Assembly (NCBI GenBank): GCA_965153455.1 | Contig: OZ234498.1 | Location: 11,966,001 to 12,030,000 of the forward strand | DNA: 64,000 nucleotides | From: Sphagnum compactum | Taxonomy: Eukaryota > Bryophyta > Sphagnopsida > Sphagnales | Direction: 5' to 3' | In this document: positions 1 to 11,193 of the stretch, one piece after another | How positions within the stretch are numbered: the first letter of the stretch is position 1 | Layout of the letters: each line of letters begins with the position of its first letter | Position numbers and translations under genes: made by a program | The notes under the pieces: model-generated | Told to the model about the DNA's origin: nothing | The model's input: the letters and a program-made list of their open reading frames with translations, nothing else | Databases searched by the model: none

Positions 1-2864
1 TGGCGTCACATATTGCATCCTTGGTTTTGATTGATGTGTAGTTGGAATAAGACACATTTGTGCAATTCCAAACCTTACTTTGCAATACAAAGTTCCAAAA
101 TCTCCATGCTCTTTTTATCCCTAATGACATTTTTTACTACCTTCCATCACCGGTGGAGTTCTGCATGCAGTAGTTCAAACGAAGGATATTTTGCATTGTT
201 GCGCTTATTTTCTTCTAGTTGCGGAGGTGTTTTCCTTCCTATCCTTTCTTATTAGCTTCTGATTTTATTTTTTCTTGTTATTGTAAGAAAGAGCTTTCTT
301 CTACAAATCATTTTCTTCTTCATCATCATCTCTACACTGGTTTTATGTTACTTGTGCTCCAAAGCTAGAAGAAAGGGTGCTTGCAGAGCTTTAATCCCCA
401 TTGATCCAAGCGTAACGACCATAAATAGAAGCTATTGGGGTTTTGTTTGTAGGCATTCTTAGCACAAGCTTTCATGCCAATCTTTGGTTTCGTTTTACAA
501 TCCCTATCCACATAAAGCTTGTTACCACACCTTCGAGAATAAGCAATAGTAGCCATGGCAACCGCTTTGATCTTGTGTATGAATTTGTCAGATATGCTGC
601 AGATTATGACAAACCCAGAGTGACGACTAACGTTTCCAAAACTTTTGACATGTGTGACAGTTAGGGTTTCCAAAACTTTTGACATAATCATGTAGTCATT
701 AGTAAAATATTCAAAAAATTCATAGATAATATAATTAATGTTGAACTGGCTAAGGTACTACGATATTTGTTTTTATAATTTGATATAGTGGGAATAAGGT
801 TTTAGTTTATTTGTTGGTGGAACATAATTTAGTGTGAACATGGTTCCAATTATTTCATGTTTTGTGGGGTATTACACGACAAGTGTTTATAAAATCTCAT
901 CCTTGGTGTTATGAAATTCTAAAGCACACAACAATAATGAATTCGTGATTGATGTTATTATTGTTTTGGTGATTCTTTTTGCATGTTTTGAACTTGGATT
1001 TTAGTACTTATAGGTGAATACATTTTCTATTTGTGTGCATGTTTTCATGTGTTTGATTTTTTTAGTTTTGATATAGTTGAATGCTTATTTGTTCTGTGCA
1101 ATATTTCCTACCATATTTTTCCTTTAATTGAAATTGAGCTCTACATTGTTGTGTAACACCAATGATGATCAACTATTTAAATTTTTTCTTATGTTTTCAT
1201 ATATTTATGTCAATGTCAAATTTAATTTAAATTAATATAATTTTCATGGACATGAAAAGGCACATGTTAATTTGTTTTTTTTTATCCATGTTGGTGGATA
1301 CTTGAAAAAATAGTGAGATAGTTATAAAATGGAGATAGTGATTATAAAAGGTGGGAGATAGTTATTATGAAAATTAATGCGAAAATCAAGTAGTTATAAA
1401 ATAGTTAGGCTTGAAAATGAAGTAATTATTTTTGAATTGTCTTTGGAATGGTCCAGGGACGACCATATGACCGAAATGGTCGTGTAAAAGCAACATACGA
1501 AACTTTTTGCAAAGAACCCATATAGATTAGTTCCTACATCACTAAAATTACCATTGCCAAAATCATACATAATATCAAAAACCCATGCATGTTTCACTTA
1601 TTGCACGATATTCCCAAATCAAAATATCCACACTTCCACTAGTCCAAAACCATCAAGATACAACATATTGTGGTAGAAAGAGAAAGGAGACATCAAAAGT
1701 CCCTTTTGCTTCATCCTCTCTCATACAAAAGTGGGGATGCTCCTCAAAAGTTTACCCCTAGATCTTATTTTAGTGACAACTAACTTGCCATTATTTATTT
1801 TCCAAAAATATTGTTAAATTAATGACTTCACCTAAATCTAGAGAAGTAATACAAGTTTGACCTATTATTGATAATTTTGTAATGTTGTGAAACCCTCTGA
1901 AACAACTACTATAAGTTTACCCTCTAACAACCAGTTGTAAACTCATACATCATGTGGTTCAAGAGTCTCATGTTAGAATTTGCAAATAGTTGTGCATACA
2001 TTTTTGAACCACCAATTGTTTACTTTTAATAATTGGATTTGTTATGTAAGATGTGTTGTCAAGGTTATGATGAACAAATGCATGTAAGGGTGAACTAATT
2101 TAGGTTTCATTGTCATAACGTTTATTGGACTACTAATAAATGTCATACATTCCCACTCCTTTTGTGCATAAATAAAAGAATATGCACGTAAATAATGTTT
2201 TATTTAATTGCTTGAAGTGAATATATTATCATTGAAAAAACATGCTAGTCATTAACCCTTATTTCCAATTTTTTTTTTCCCAATTTAATTGAGTGTACAA
2301 TCAAAATAAAATAATGATTGAATGATATATTTTTATTTCGAAAAAGGAACATATTTTGTGTGCAAAATGTGAAGAAGCATGGGAGTGGTCAAATAATTTT
2401 GAAAAGAAATTCCTTGTATAAAAATGGAGATCAATTATTTGAGGTGCACAATTTGGTGTCCATAATAGGTTGGTGGGCATGGTAAATAAAGGGCACCGAC
2501 CATTGTAGCTCAAATAGCAACACCCTAAAAAAATCGTTTAGTTTAAACATTGGTTGAAGATTCCATAACATTGTAATGCATTTATTGAATGTACTACCAA
2601 TTTGTGCTTCAAGGTTTATTTTTGCATGGGGGTTTAATGTATTTTTGCAAATGTAAAGAAGAAAGGATGGGAGGAACTTGGTTGATTTATCAATAATATG
2701 TTGAAATGACCATAAAACATGTTAATATAAAATATGATGGACATCCCATTTCACACCATTCATTGATTGACCAAATCACAAATGCTTTTCTTTATTTTGA
2801 CATTACCATTTTGAATATTCTAAGATTGTCTATCGATAAGAAAAAGAATAAATACGAATGATAT

Positions 2865-3082
2865 AAATGGGGAAATGAACATGGAAGAATGATTTGAACT
2901 TGTCCCAACCATCATATGCCCAATGGCAAGAATTGGGTGAAGCAAAACGTGATGAAAGTGATCAATTTGTGGCAAATGGGGAAACGAACATTGAAGAATG
3001 ATTTGAACTTGTCCCAACCATCATATGCCCAATGGCAAGAATTGGGTGAAGCAAAAAGTGATGAAAGTGATCAATTTGTGGC
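2865..3082. repeat. tandem duplication, 109-bp unit, 2 copies
   Basis: Copies 2865-2973 and 2974-3082 match almost base for base, starting AAATGGGGAAA and ending TTTGTGGC. They differ at only a few positions (for example AAACGTG versus AAAAGTG), so the duplication is recent. Open frames crossing it are a side effect of the repeat. Confidence 0.9.
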
Positions 3083-4066
3083 AAAATTGAGCAAGGGAAG
3101 TAAGTGTTAGTAAGTGGAGTGAGCAAGATTTGGGCATTTGTATAAAAGCTTGAAAACATGTCTAAGCAAATGCAACTTGTCAAACCTAATGCACATTTTT
3201 TTTCAGATAATTCTTTTAAGAACTTGCATTCCATATCCACATAAATGAGATACAAAGCATGTTAAGTTTTCTACTTGGCCTTCAAAAACTAGTTGAAGTG
3301 AGCGCCATATGAAAGGAAAATCTCATGTGTTCTTGAATGAAAAAGGATTCAACAATGAGATAACAAGGAGGCCATAGATTGGACTTCTCTTTCATAAAAA
3401 GAGAAAGCCAAATTACAACGAGCAATGACCGAAGAGGAGACAATTATAAACGATTGTAAGAAGGGAAAAAATATCATAAAAAGAAGTAAGTAGAGTTGAG
3501 GACGTGGCTACGATATGAACAATTTGCAAGCTACTTTCAACTATCTATTCAATCCAATCCACTTATTTGATTACGGTTTGTAGTACCATGTAGCCTCTTT
3601 TATATTGGTGAAATTTTGCAAAAAAAAAGAAAGAAATTAATTAAATAAATTGAAAATGAAGTGATTTTGGAGGTTTTTCAATCTCCATAAGGGAGAGAAT
3701 TTGTTTTCGCCAGATTTTTATATTTGATTTTCATTTAATAGCCAAAAATATAGAAAAAAAGATTAAATTTTTCTATTGTATAGCCATATTTGGCTAAATA
3801 TTCTTAGAGATGATGGCCACTTAGGAGGCTATGACACAAAAGTTCCAAGAAGAAAAATATCGGTACCATGGATGCCCACATATTTCGTTTGAATAGGAAC
3901 ATAAAGTGCAAACGACAAATAAATTAACACCCACAATTTGCATGACCTCCGATATGAGGACATTCACACTTTTGATCGAAAAAAGTAGGTACAACGGACC
4001 GAATATTATATCAAATCAAAGTGACAGGTTGACGTGACGTTGAAGAAGAGAGAAAAGGCGAGTAAG

Positions 4067-4260
4067 ATGATTCTAGAGCGGAACAAACAATCGTAAATGA
4101 TTCTAGAGCGGAACAAACAATCGTAAATGATTCTAAAGTGAAACAAACAATCATAAATGATTCTAGAGCGGAACAAACAATCGTAAATGATTCTAGAGCG
4201 GAACAAACAATCGTAAATGATTCTAGAGCGGAACAAACAATCGTAAATGATTCTAGAGTG
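4067..4260. repeat. 30-bp minisatellite, six full copies plus a partial
   Basis: Units beginning ATGATTCTAGAGCGGAACAA start at 4067, 4097, 4127, 4157, 4187 and 4217, with a truncated seventh at 4247. The third copy carries three substitutions. Because 30 is a multiple of three, two minus-strand frames stay open and give a ten-residue peptide repeat. This is a by-product, not evidence of a gene. There are no unique spacers between units, so it is not a CRISPR array. Confidence 0.95.
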
Positions 4261-4769
4261 GCAGGATCATAAACGAGAGCCTTCCTCTTTGCATCCCTTC
4301 TATTGCCCAATGTCAAAGGTAATTTCTATTGAAATTTTTGATTTTTTTTTCTTCTTTTTAGAGTACCTTGCATTGACGAGACTCTAAATACCCCCCATTC
4401 GGCATTGAGTTCTATCCGACATGTTGAGTGCACCGTAATGACAACGTAACACATGTGTGATTTTGCACAAGCTTTGAATATTGTAATGTGAATAATAAAT
4501 AGATAAATAAATAAATAAGAAAAAAGGAAAAAAGAAAACACTATGTTTGTAGTTGGCATGATCCTTTTAAAAAAAAAAGATTTTTTAGATCTCAAAAAAG
4601 ATGAATGATACATGGACACATATTGCTCATTCTAATTTTTACTTTCAATTATGGCGTCCATATAGTGGACTATATACCATAATTCTTTTAATTTTTACTA
4701 GCAATTTTTTGATAGAAGAAGTAGCCTAGAAGCCGAAAAATCTTAGAAACTTATTTTGACCTAGGATCC

Positions 4770-4794
4770 TTAGGGTTTAGGGTTTAGGGTTTAG
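4770..4794. repeat. interstitial plant-type telomere repeat (TTTAGGG, about 3.5 copies)
   Basis: Three consecutive TTTAGGG heptamers with partial flanks in an AT-rich spacer. This is the canonical plant telomere repeat, here interstitial and very short. Confidence 0.9.
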
Positions 4795-5075
4795 ATTTAC
4801 CTTGAGATTAGCCCTCGAACCATATACCCCTATAATTGAGAACCGCCGTCACTTGGTATCTTTTATTATATCTTGGATGGTTTTCTGATTTTTTGATTTT
4901 TAAAGAGGGCCATTCTCAAGGGACCAGTTCTAGGGTATCATCATTGTCCAAATATCACCAATTTTGATGATACCCTTCCATTTTCATGGCGAGAGAACCG
5001 ACCGGCTTGATAACCTCCTCCCAACCCTGGTTGTCGTTGGTTCATGGGTTGGTTAGATTAGCAAATCCACCGAGC

Positions 5076-5480
5076 AATTTTGCATGATAGCCTATCACAA
5101 ACTTGGCCCCTTACAAGGTTTATAGTGTTTTTACAACATTTTAACAATGTGTTCAAAATTAAATGCTAACTAAATATTATTATAATGTCATATTAATGTC
5201 AATATCGACACTTAAATAATCACTTAATCTTGAACACATTGTTTAAAATATTGTAAAGACATAGATACATGGAGGGAATAAATTTATGATATATATGATG
5301 AATTGAGAGCATACGACAAAATAATAATTTTGCATGATAGCCTATCACAAACTTGCTCCGTTAGAAGGTTTAGCGTTTTTACAACATTTTAAAAATGTGT
5401 TCAAAATTAAATGCTAACTAAATATTATTATAATGACCACGTTAATGTCAATAATTTATCAACGTTTAATTATCACTTAA
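5076..5480. repeat. direct repeat, two copies spaced 260 bp
   Basis: A segment beginning AATTTTGCATGATAGCCTAT occurs at 5076 and again at 5336. Similarity runs for about 150 bp. A shorter third echo (AATTTATCAACGTTTAATTA) follows at about 5496. No coding content is visible. Confidence 0.85.
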
Positions 5481-5939
5481 GACTCAAAATGTCGATAATT
5501 TATCAACGTTTAATTACCATTTAAGAGTGTTCATCTCAAACTATGTATGTTTTCGGGGATTTGGGGGGAACTTTGTGACCTTTGGGATTCCAAATAACGA
5601 CAAAATAGATTTACAAGATTCCTAGTTTCTCCAACAACCTGAAAAAGTTGGGTGTCGTGGGTTGGATGATGGCCCCTCTCTCTCTAACTTTTGACCTAAC
5701 TTTGCCCCTTTCCTATCTTATCGGGTGTTTTTGTTCTTTAGTAGAATTAAGTCCATTGGTGGGTGCTCGTTTCACTTGTGGACCCAAAAGACTAAAAGGC
5801 TGCCTTTTCAGTCCTTGCTTGTTATTTTGCCGAGACAACACCGTGTTGCAATTGCTTACAAGTGTTTATTTTGATCGATTCGGTCATGGATCCCAAGTGG
5901 CCAAGCATCCTTAAAGCAGATTCATGTGGATTTCCCTAG

Positions 5940-6478
5940 AATGGTTGAAAGGCCCACAAAAATAGTTTAGAATTTAGGGTTTAAGGTTTTTTAATCAAAC
6001 TTTCACTTCCTTGTGGACGTTTCATCCATTCCGTCTTGGTATCATACATGAATACCAAGAAGGGGCGAAGAGTCCACAAAAAGTAGTTTAGGGTTTAGGG
6101 TTTAAGGTTTTTATCAAACTTTCACTCCTTGTGAACCTTTCACCCATTCCCATTGTTGGTATCATACATGAATACCAAGAATGGGTGAAGAGTCCACAAA
6201 AGTAGTTTAGGGTTTACTAGGGTTTATTGAACTTTCACCCTTTTTGTGGACCCTTCACACATTCCCATTCTTGGTATCGTAAATGAATGAATACCAAGAG
6301 TTGGTGAAGGGCGCACAAAAAAATAGGTTAGGGTTTAAGGTTTACCAAACTTTCACCCCTTTGTGGACCCTTCTTCTTCTTCTTCTTCTTCACCCATTCC
6401 AAGAATGGGTCCACAAGAGTAGTTTAGGGTTTAAGGTTTATCAAACTTTCATCCCTTGTGAACCTTTCATCCATTTCC
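5940..6478. repeat. tandem array of about 120-bp units, telomere motif plus imperfect hairpin
   Basis: Units start with TAGTTTAGGG-like sequence at about 5963, 6084, 6203, 6324 and 6420. A right half-unit precedes them at about 5940. Each unit carries one or two TTTAGGG motifs and then two arms, (GTGGACC..TTCACCCATTC..TTGGTAT) and its reverse complement (ATACCAAGAATGGGTGAAG..GTCCAC), separated by about 10 bases. A folded unit would form a stem of about 30 bp. The last unit is shorter (96-bp spacing) and has a CTT run replacing part of the stem. Confidence 0.85.
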
Positions 6479-6689
6479 CCACTTATGATGATATTGTACA
6501 TCATGTTGTTGTTGGTAGTTTAATGTTGGCTTTTTAATGGGGCCATGGCTTTTATGTGACTTAAGACCCCGTCCATTTTTCTTCCCCTCTTTGTTGCTTC
6601 TTTATCGTTCTACTTTTGTTCTAGTACTACGGTTTAGCAAGTTCCCATAGTGTGTTTGAAAATTTTGTGTTATAGCCAAAGTGACGATG

Positions 6690-7555
6690 ATTCACAAGAA
6701 GATTTTAGTCAAATTTGGCTAGAATATAAATATGAAAATAATTATAAAAAAATGCTTCTATACTTTTGGCTATCTACTTAAAATTTGTTTAGAAATATGA
6801 CAATTTTTCTTACACATTTGGTTGAATTCCAGCTATTCAAAATGTCAAAAAGCTCGCATGATTTCAGCACTTTTAATTTTTAAATATAGCCATATATAGC
6901 TAGCAAAAAAAAAAAGGCTGTTCCCCTCATACAAGTGACATAAATTATAATGCCATTAAGTTAAGGTATTATGGCTACTATTTATTTATTTACTATTAAT
7001 TATTTTTTTCGGTTTTATGGCTGTTGTGAGACAATTAGCAACTTGCAGCATCCGACAGATATATCATGATACCTTTTCAAGTTTGGCGGTAATTAAATTA
7101 TTTTTGAAAATGTCAAAATTTCTAGAAAGTATTTGATTGAAATGTCTAAATTTAAGGAAATTACAAGGGAAGGAAAAATACACCAAAAAATGATATTCCC
7201 CCCATTTCCACAAAAAAAGAAGTAGTACAAAATTGTTGTAAATTAAAGGTCTTATTACATTAGTGAGATAAACAAATTGGTGATCATCCATATGAAAAGA
7301 TTTAACCAGATTTGGCTACAAACCTAAATATGAAAGAATTAAAAAAAATAAAATAAAAAAAAATCCTTCCATATTCTTGGCTTACCTACTTGAACGGAGT
7401 ATAGAAAATTTTGGTGATTTTTCTTAACTTTTGGTTGAAAATTTATGGCTATTGAAAATCTCAAAAAAACACTTTATTTTAGCACTTTGAATTTTTTTTT
7501 TAATTTCGCTTTTTGGCTATGAATAGCCAGGCAATAAAAAGGGCTGTTGTTCAGG
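6690..7555. repeat. two diverged copies of an AT-rich element with GGCTAT/ATAGCC motifs
   Basis: Segments about 6690-6925 and 7290-7555 align through most of their length. Shared landmarks in order are AATTTGGCTA or GATTTGGCTA, a TTGGCT step, a TTTGGTTGAA block, TTTTAGCACTTT-like text, a short ATAGCC palindrome and a final GGCTGTT. Related pieces recur at about 3700-3815, 8005-8050, 36325-36365 and 55390-55490. The form suggests a short non-autonomous dispersed element, but no target-site duplication was identified. Confidence 0.6.
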
Positions 7556-8705
7556 TTACTGGATGGACTTTTAAAACATAATCCAAATGGGCATTAAAAA
7601 CTCTTGTTAATTTAAACACACTTATAAACCAATTAAAAAAATAAATTAAATTACACTTTTTGCAAACCTGTTATTTGGCATTATTCTTATTATTTTATTA
7701 TTATTATTTAAATTACACAAATAATTGAAAAAGGTCTCACCCAATAATCAATTCCTTGAACTTACACTAATTACTACTACCCAACAAAAATTCCTCATTT
7801 CAGACAAAAAGAGGTCCAAATTTAGCTTGAAATTGATGCAAAAATAAATAGACCTATTATTATTATTATTATTATTATTAATTACCTAGGGGCCAAAATC
7901 TCCCTTAAGCTACTATAACTCTATAATAATGAATCTATAAACACAATAATATCCTTTGCCTTGGTAGTAGGCCAAATAAGGCCAAAAAAAAATAAAATCT
8001 CTTTTTGATTTGGTGGGTCCTAGCCAAATTTGGGTGGCTATTTGAATTTTTAAAAAAAACCATTGATTCTGGCTATTTGGGAAAAATTCGGAATCAAAGA
8101 AGAGCCGTTGGGTCCGGGTATTTGAAAAAATCCTACCCAAGTACCCAGCGACTCCGGTTATTTCCAACCTCTCAAAGAGCGGCTGCCCGGGTTCCGTGGG
8201 CGAAAGAACCGGAAGTGATCTAAGCGGTTATTTGACCGTGCTTTTTTTGGGGGAAACGGTTTGAGAACCACGGCTGTATGGAAGAACGGATGTTTTGGTA
8301 CCCGCGAGTATCAGATCTGATACCCGGAGAGCATTTTCCTGCATTAGTTTTTTTTAAAAAAAAAACAAAAATACCCGCCCCAACACTGGTCCCGGTTAAA
8401 GAAAAACAGCGGAGTTTTCTTTCTTTCTTTCTTCCTTTCTTTCTTTTCTCCCCTCTCCCTTGCACCCCCCCCCCCCCCCCACATTAGAAAAAGAAAAAGA
8501 AAAAGAAGAAACCGGCAACAGCGAGTCCCAGCAACTTTTGCCAAAGAAAGAGGGAAGAACTGTTCCAACAAGAAGAAGAAGAAGAAGAAGAAGAAGACGA
8601 AGATCTGCAAAGCCCATCCCATCCCATCAGGATTTGTAGAAGTGTTGCCTTGAATTGCATCTCCGTTTCTCAATAGCATCCCAGTTTGTTTGATCACAGA
8701 GAGAG

Positions 8706-8710
<5 letters not shown>

Positions 8711-8750
<40 letters not shown>
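8711..8750 (+). repeat. (AG)20 microsatellite in the leader of the hydrolase gene
   Basis: A perfect AG dinucleotide run lies between the putative start of transcription and the ATG at 8806. A 16-base C run (8465-8480), a GAA run (about 8571-8596) and a GTTT run (about 8785-8803) lie nearby. GA/CT runs are frequent in plant 5' leaders. Here the frame containing the ATG is open through the run, but its peptide is pure Arg-Glu repeat, so it was taken as untranslated. Confidence 0.9.
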
Positions 8751-8756
<6 letters not shown>

Positions 8757-8805
8757 TGCAAGCAAGGAGCTGCTGAGAAGGATTTGTTTGTTTGTTTGTT
8801 TGTTC

Positions 8806-11193
8806 ATGGGGGGTTCTTCATGTCTGGGATTGAGTTTCATCGAATTCAAGCTCAAGTGGCTGGAGTATCGATTCCGAGCTTGTGGGCTCAGGCCGCAGCT
8901 GGTGCACCTCATGGACAGTAACAATACTACAATTCATTGCTGGGTACCTTGGAGGAGGACTGGAACCAACAACAAGTCGGAAGAAGAAGAAGAAGAAGAG
9001 GAAGAAGAAGAAGAAGACTGCGGAGGAATTGGGTCAGTCCCGGAGAACAAGAAGCGGAAGAAGACGAAGAAGAAGCCGGCTTTGATGCTGCTTCATGGAT
9101 TTGCGCCTAATGCTTTGCTTTGCTGGGAGAATCAGATTGCCGCGTTTGTCAGAGACTTCGACGTCTATGTCCCTGATCTCTTGTTCTTCGGAAACTCCAC
9201 CACCACCCAACAGAGAGAAGAACAAGGAGAAGAGAAGCAGCGGCAGCGGTGGAGTGAAGCTTTCCAAGCCGAGTGCTTGATGCACATGTTGCAGGTACTC
9301 GGAGTCCAGGAAAAACAGAACAACAACAACAACAACAACAGCTCCTCCCAGCAGCAGCAGCAGCAGGAGCTGCATGTGCTGGGGACTAGTTACGGAGGCA
9401 TGGTGGCGTTCCGAATGGCGGAGCTCTATCCCACTCTCGTGAGCAAAGTGGTGTTTTCCAGTTCCGGGATCTGCATGTTACCCACCAACAATGATGAGCT
9501 CCTCGCCAGGAACAACCTCTCCCACGTCTCGCAGCTGCTGTTGCCGTCTACTGTCCAGCAAATGCGAGTCGGAGTTGCCACTGCCATTTACAAGCAAAAT
9601 CGGATCCCGGACTTCCTTCTTCGCGATTTTGTGGAAGTGAGTGCAATGGATGGATCCAGCTGCATGCCACCCATTCCAGCAAAACCCAATTCCCCCCCCC
9701 CCCCCCAAATCTCCCTCCCTCTTCTTGACAAATTTCTTCCAAGTTTTGATCTTTGCACAACTCTTACTAGAGAGAGAGAAAGAATCATCAGCAGAGTTCT
9801 GCTACAAGGATTCGAGTGCAGTTTCTTCTTGTATCCCATTCAAACAATTGTATCTGTGTTGCTGATGATGGTGATGAAGGTGTTGTATGAAGAGAACCGA
9901 GCAGAGCGGAAACAACTGCTGGATGATATGGTCATTGGGACACCAGAAGCATTCCCTCTTCCACAATTGACACAGGTAAAAGCTTTTCCTCACACCACCC
10001 AAGGGCAAGCAAGCTCTCCTCCTCTACCTTGCCTTCAGCCCCTTGGTCCCTCTTCTTCTTCTTCTTCTTCTTCTTCTTTGTGTAGCAGCCAACAGCTTGT
10101 ATTCCTGAATTCACTTGCCAATGCTTGAAAACAGAATTCTGCAGAACAAACTTTGTTGCCAATGCTGGAAAAAAGAATTCTGCAGAATGCACTTGTTACC
10201 AATGCTTGAAAACAAAAATTCTGCAGAATGCACTTGTTGCCAATGCTCAAACACAGAATTCTGCAGAATGCAGCACTTGTTGCTTGAAAACAGCATCCTG
10301 CAGAATGTGCTTGCCAATGCTTGAAAACCAAATTACTACAGAATGTACTTGCTGATCTTTGAAAACAGAATTCTACAAAATGCACTGAAAAGAGAATTCT
10401 ACAGGAATGTACTTTGTCAGTGCTTGAAAAGGAAATTCTAAGTGATGGAGAAGAGACAGATTCTGGTAGTTGGAATCATAAGCTTCTAGTGATTGAATTT
10501 GCAAACTACTTGGTAGTTGATTACACCAGCTGAGGAGCATTATGCATCAGGAGGCCAGGATACTTCCAACTACAAGTTTTCCCAAGAAAATGGCATTGCA
10601 TTCGCTTGTTCTTTATATGATGCGAAAGCAAATGGATAGACCAAATGGATAGGAGTCAATGGATAGATCAAACCTCAAATTGATTGGATTGGTGCAATTT
10701 CTTGAAGAGCTGCATGCTGCTGCCCAAAAAAAGAGGATTGGAACTTCGTGCCGATTCTGACTCGGTTTTTGTTGCTATCCTTGCTGCTTTGCTATTTTTG
10801 CAGGAGAAATTTTTAGTAGTTTGGGGTGAATATGATGAGATTTTCAACATCAGTCTAGCATACGAGCTTCAAAAGTAAGCTGCTGCTTTTGCAATCTTGC
10901 CTGCTTTCCCCACGACTGCATCATCTTTGTTGCTTCTTCTTGTGAATGGTGTGTGGAAGGAAGGGGTGGTGTTTGTATTTGTTTCTCAACTGGGATTTGT
11001 TTTCTGACAAAATGGTGATGTTCATTTCTGACAATCTGGTGTTGGGTGTTGCAGGCACTTAGGAACACAGAGAGCAGAGATGGTTGTGATGAAGAATTGT
11101 GGGCATGCACCTCAAATAGAGAACCCAAGAGAGTATAACCGCATCATTCTCAATTTCCTGCAAAGCCCTGCAGAAAAATCCACCAAGGATTGA
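8806..11193 (+). CDS. alpha/beta-hydrolase, plant ABHD6/monoacylglycerol-lipase-like family
   Basis: Exons 8806-9636, 9880-9975, 10804-10874 and 11055-11193 give a continuous 378-residue frame. Visible signatures are the oxyanion region LLHGF (95-99), nucleophile elbow GTSYGG with Ser195, acid Asp320 in VWGEYDEIF and His350 in NCGHAPQIENP. The family-specific block YVPDLLFFG (121-129) and the PSTVQQMR stretch support the plant membrane-associated esterase/lipase group, whose substrates are likely acylglycerols or other esters. Unusual insertions sit between core strands: 12 Glu (59-70), a Lys/Arg cluster (82-90), seven Asn (172-178) and six Gln (182-187), all from trinucleotide runs. The ATG at 8806 was chosen because the upstream in-frame text is the AG microsatellite. 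Intron 1 is stop-free and a multiple of three (see findings). The exact substrate is unknown. Confidence 0.93.
10090..10440 (+). repeat. intronic minisatellite with GAATTCTGCAG core
   Basis: Within hydrolase intron 2 (9976-10803), about eight or nine degenerate units of about 35-45 bp follow each other. Each has TTGCCAATGCTTGAAAACA-like text followed by AATTCTGCAGAATG. The core ATTCTGCAGAAT is a perfect 12-bp palindrome, kept in the better copies (about 10135, 10175, 10218, 10256) and decaying downstream to TTCTACAAAAT forms. Confidence 0.88.

Larger units (their letters stand above)
1..8300. other. AT-rich gene-free spacer with several local repeat systems
   Basis: No open frame here looks like a conserved protein or joins to a plausible neighbouring exon. 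The stretch is strongly AT-rich and holds the tandem and dispersed repeats listed separately: 109-bp x2, 30-bp x6, a short telomere-motif block, a 260-bp-spaced direct repeat, a hairpin array and AGCC-type elements. From about 8.05 kb it becomes more GC-rich towards the hydrolase gene. Three loosely repeated segments ending in GGxTATTT (about 8063, 8112 and 8152) and a perfect 16-bp palindrome GTATCAGATCTGATAC (8308-8323) lie there. Confidence 0.7.

Noticed and set aside
365-691. 108-codon minus-strand open frame with Cys/Lys-rich text
   Set aside because: No family resemblance I can defend, no splice partners, and it lies in repeat-bearing AT-rich DNA; likely chance.
4067-4260. CRISPR-like array
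   Set aside because: Repeats are directly adjacent with no unique spacers, and the genome is plant nuclear DNA.
4011-4316. Minus-strand frame encoding a ten-residue repeat
   Set aside because: Entirely explained by the 30-bp minisatellite, whose period is a multiple of three.
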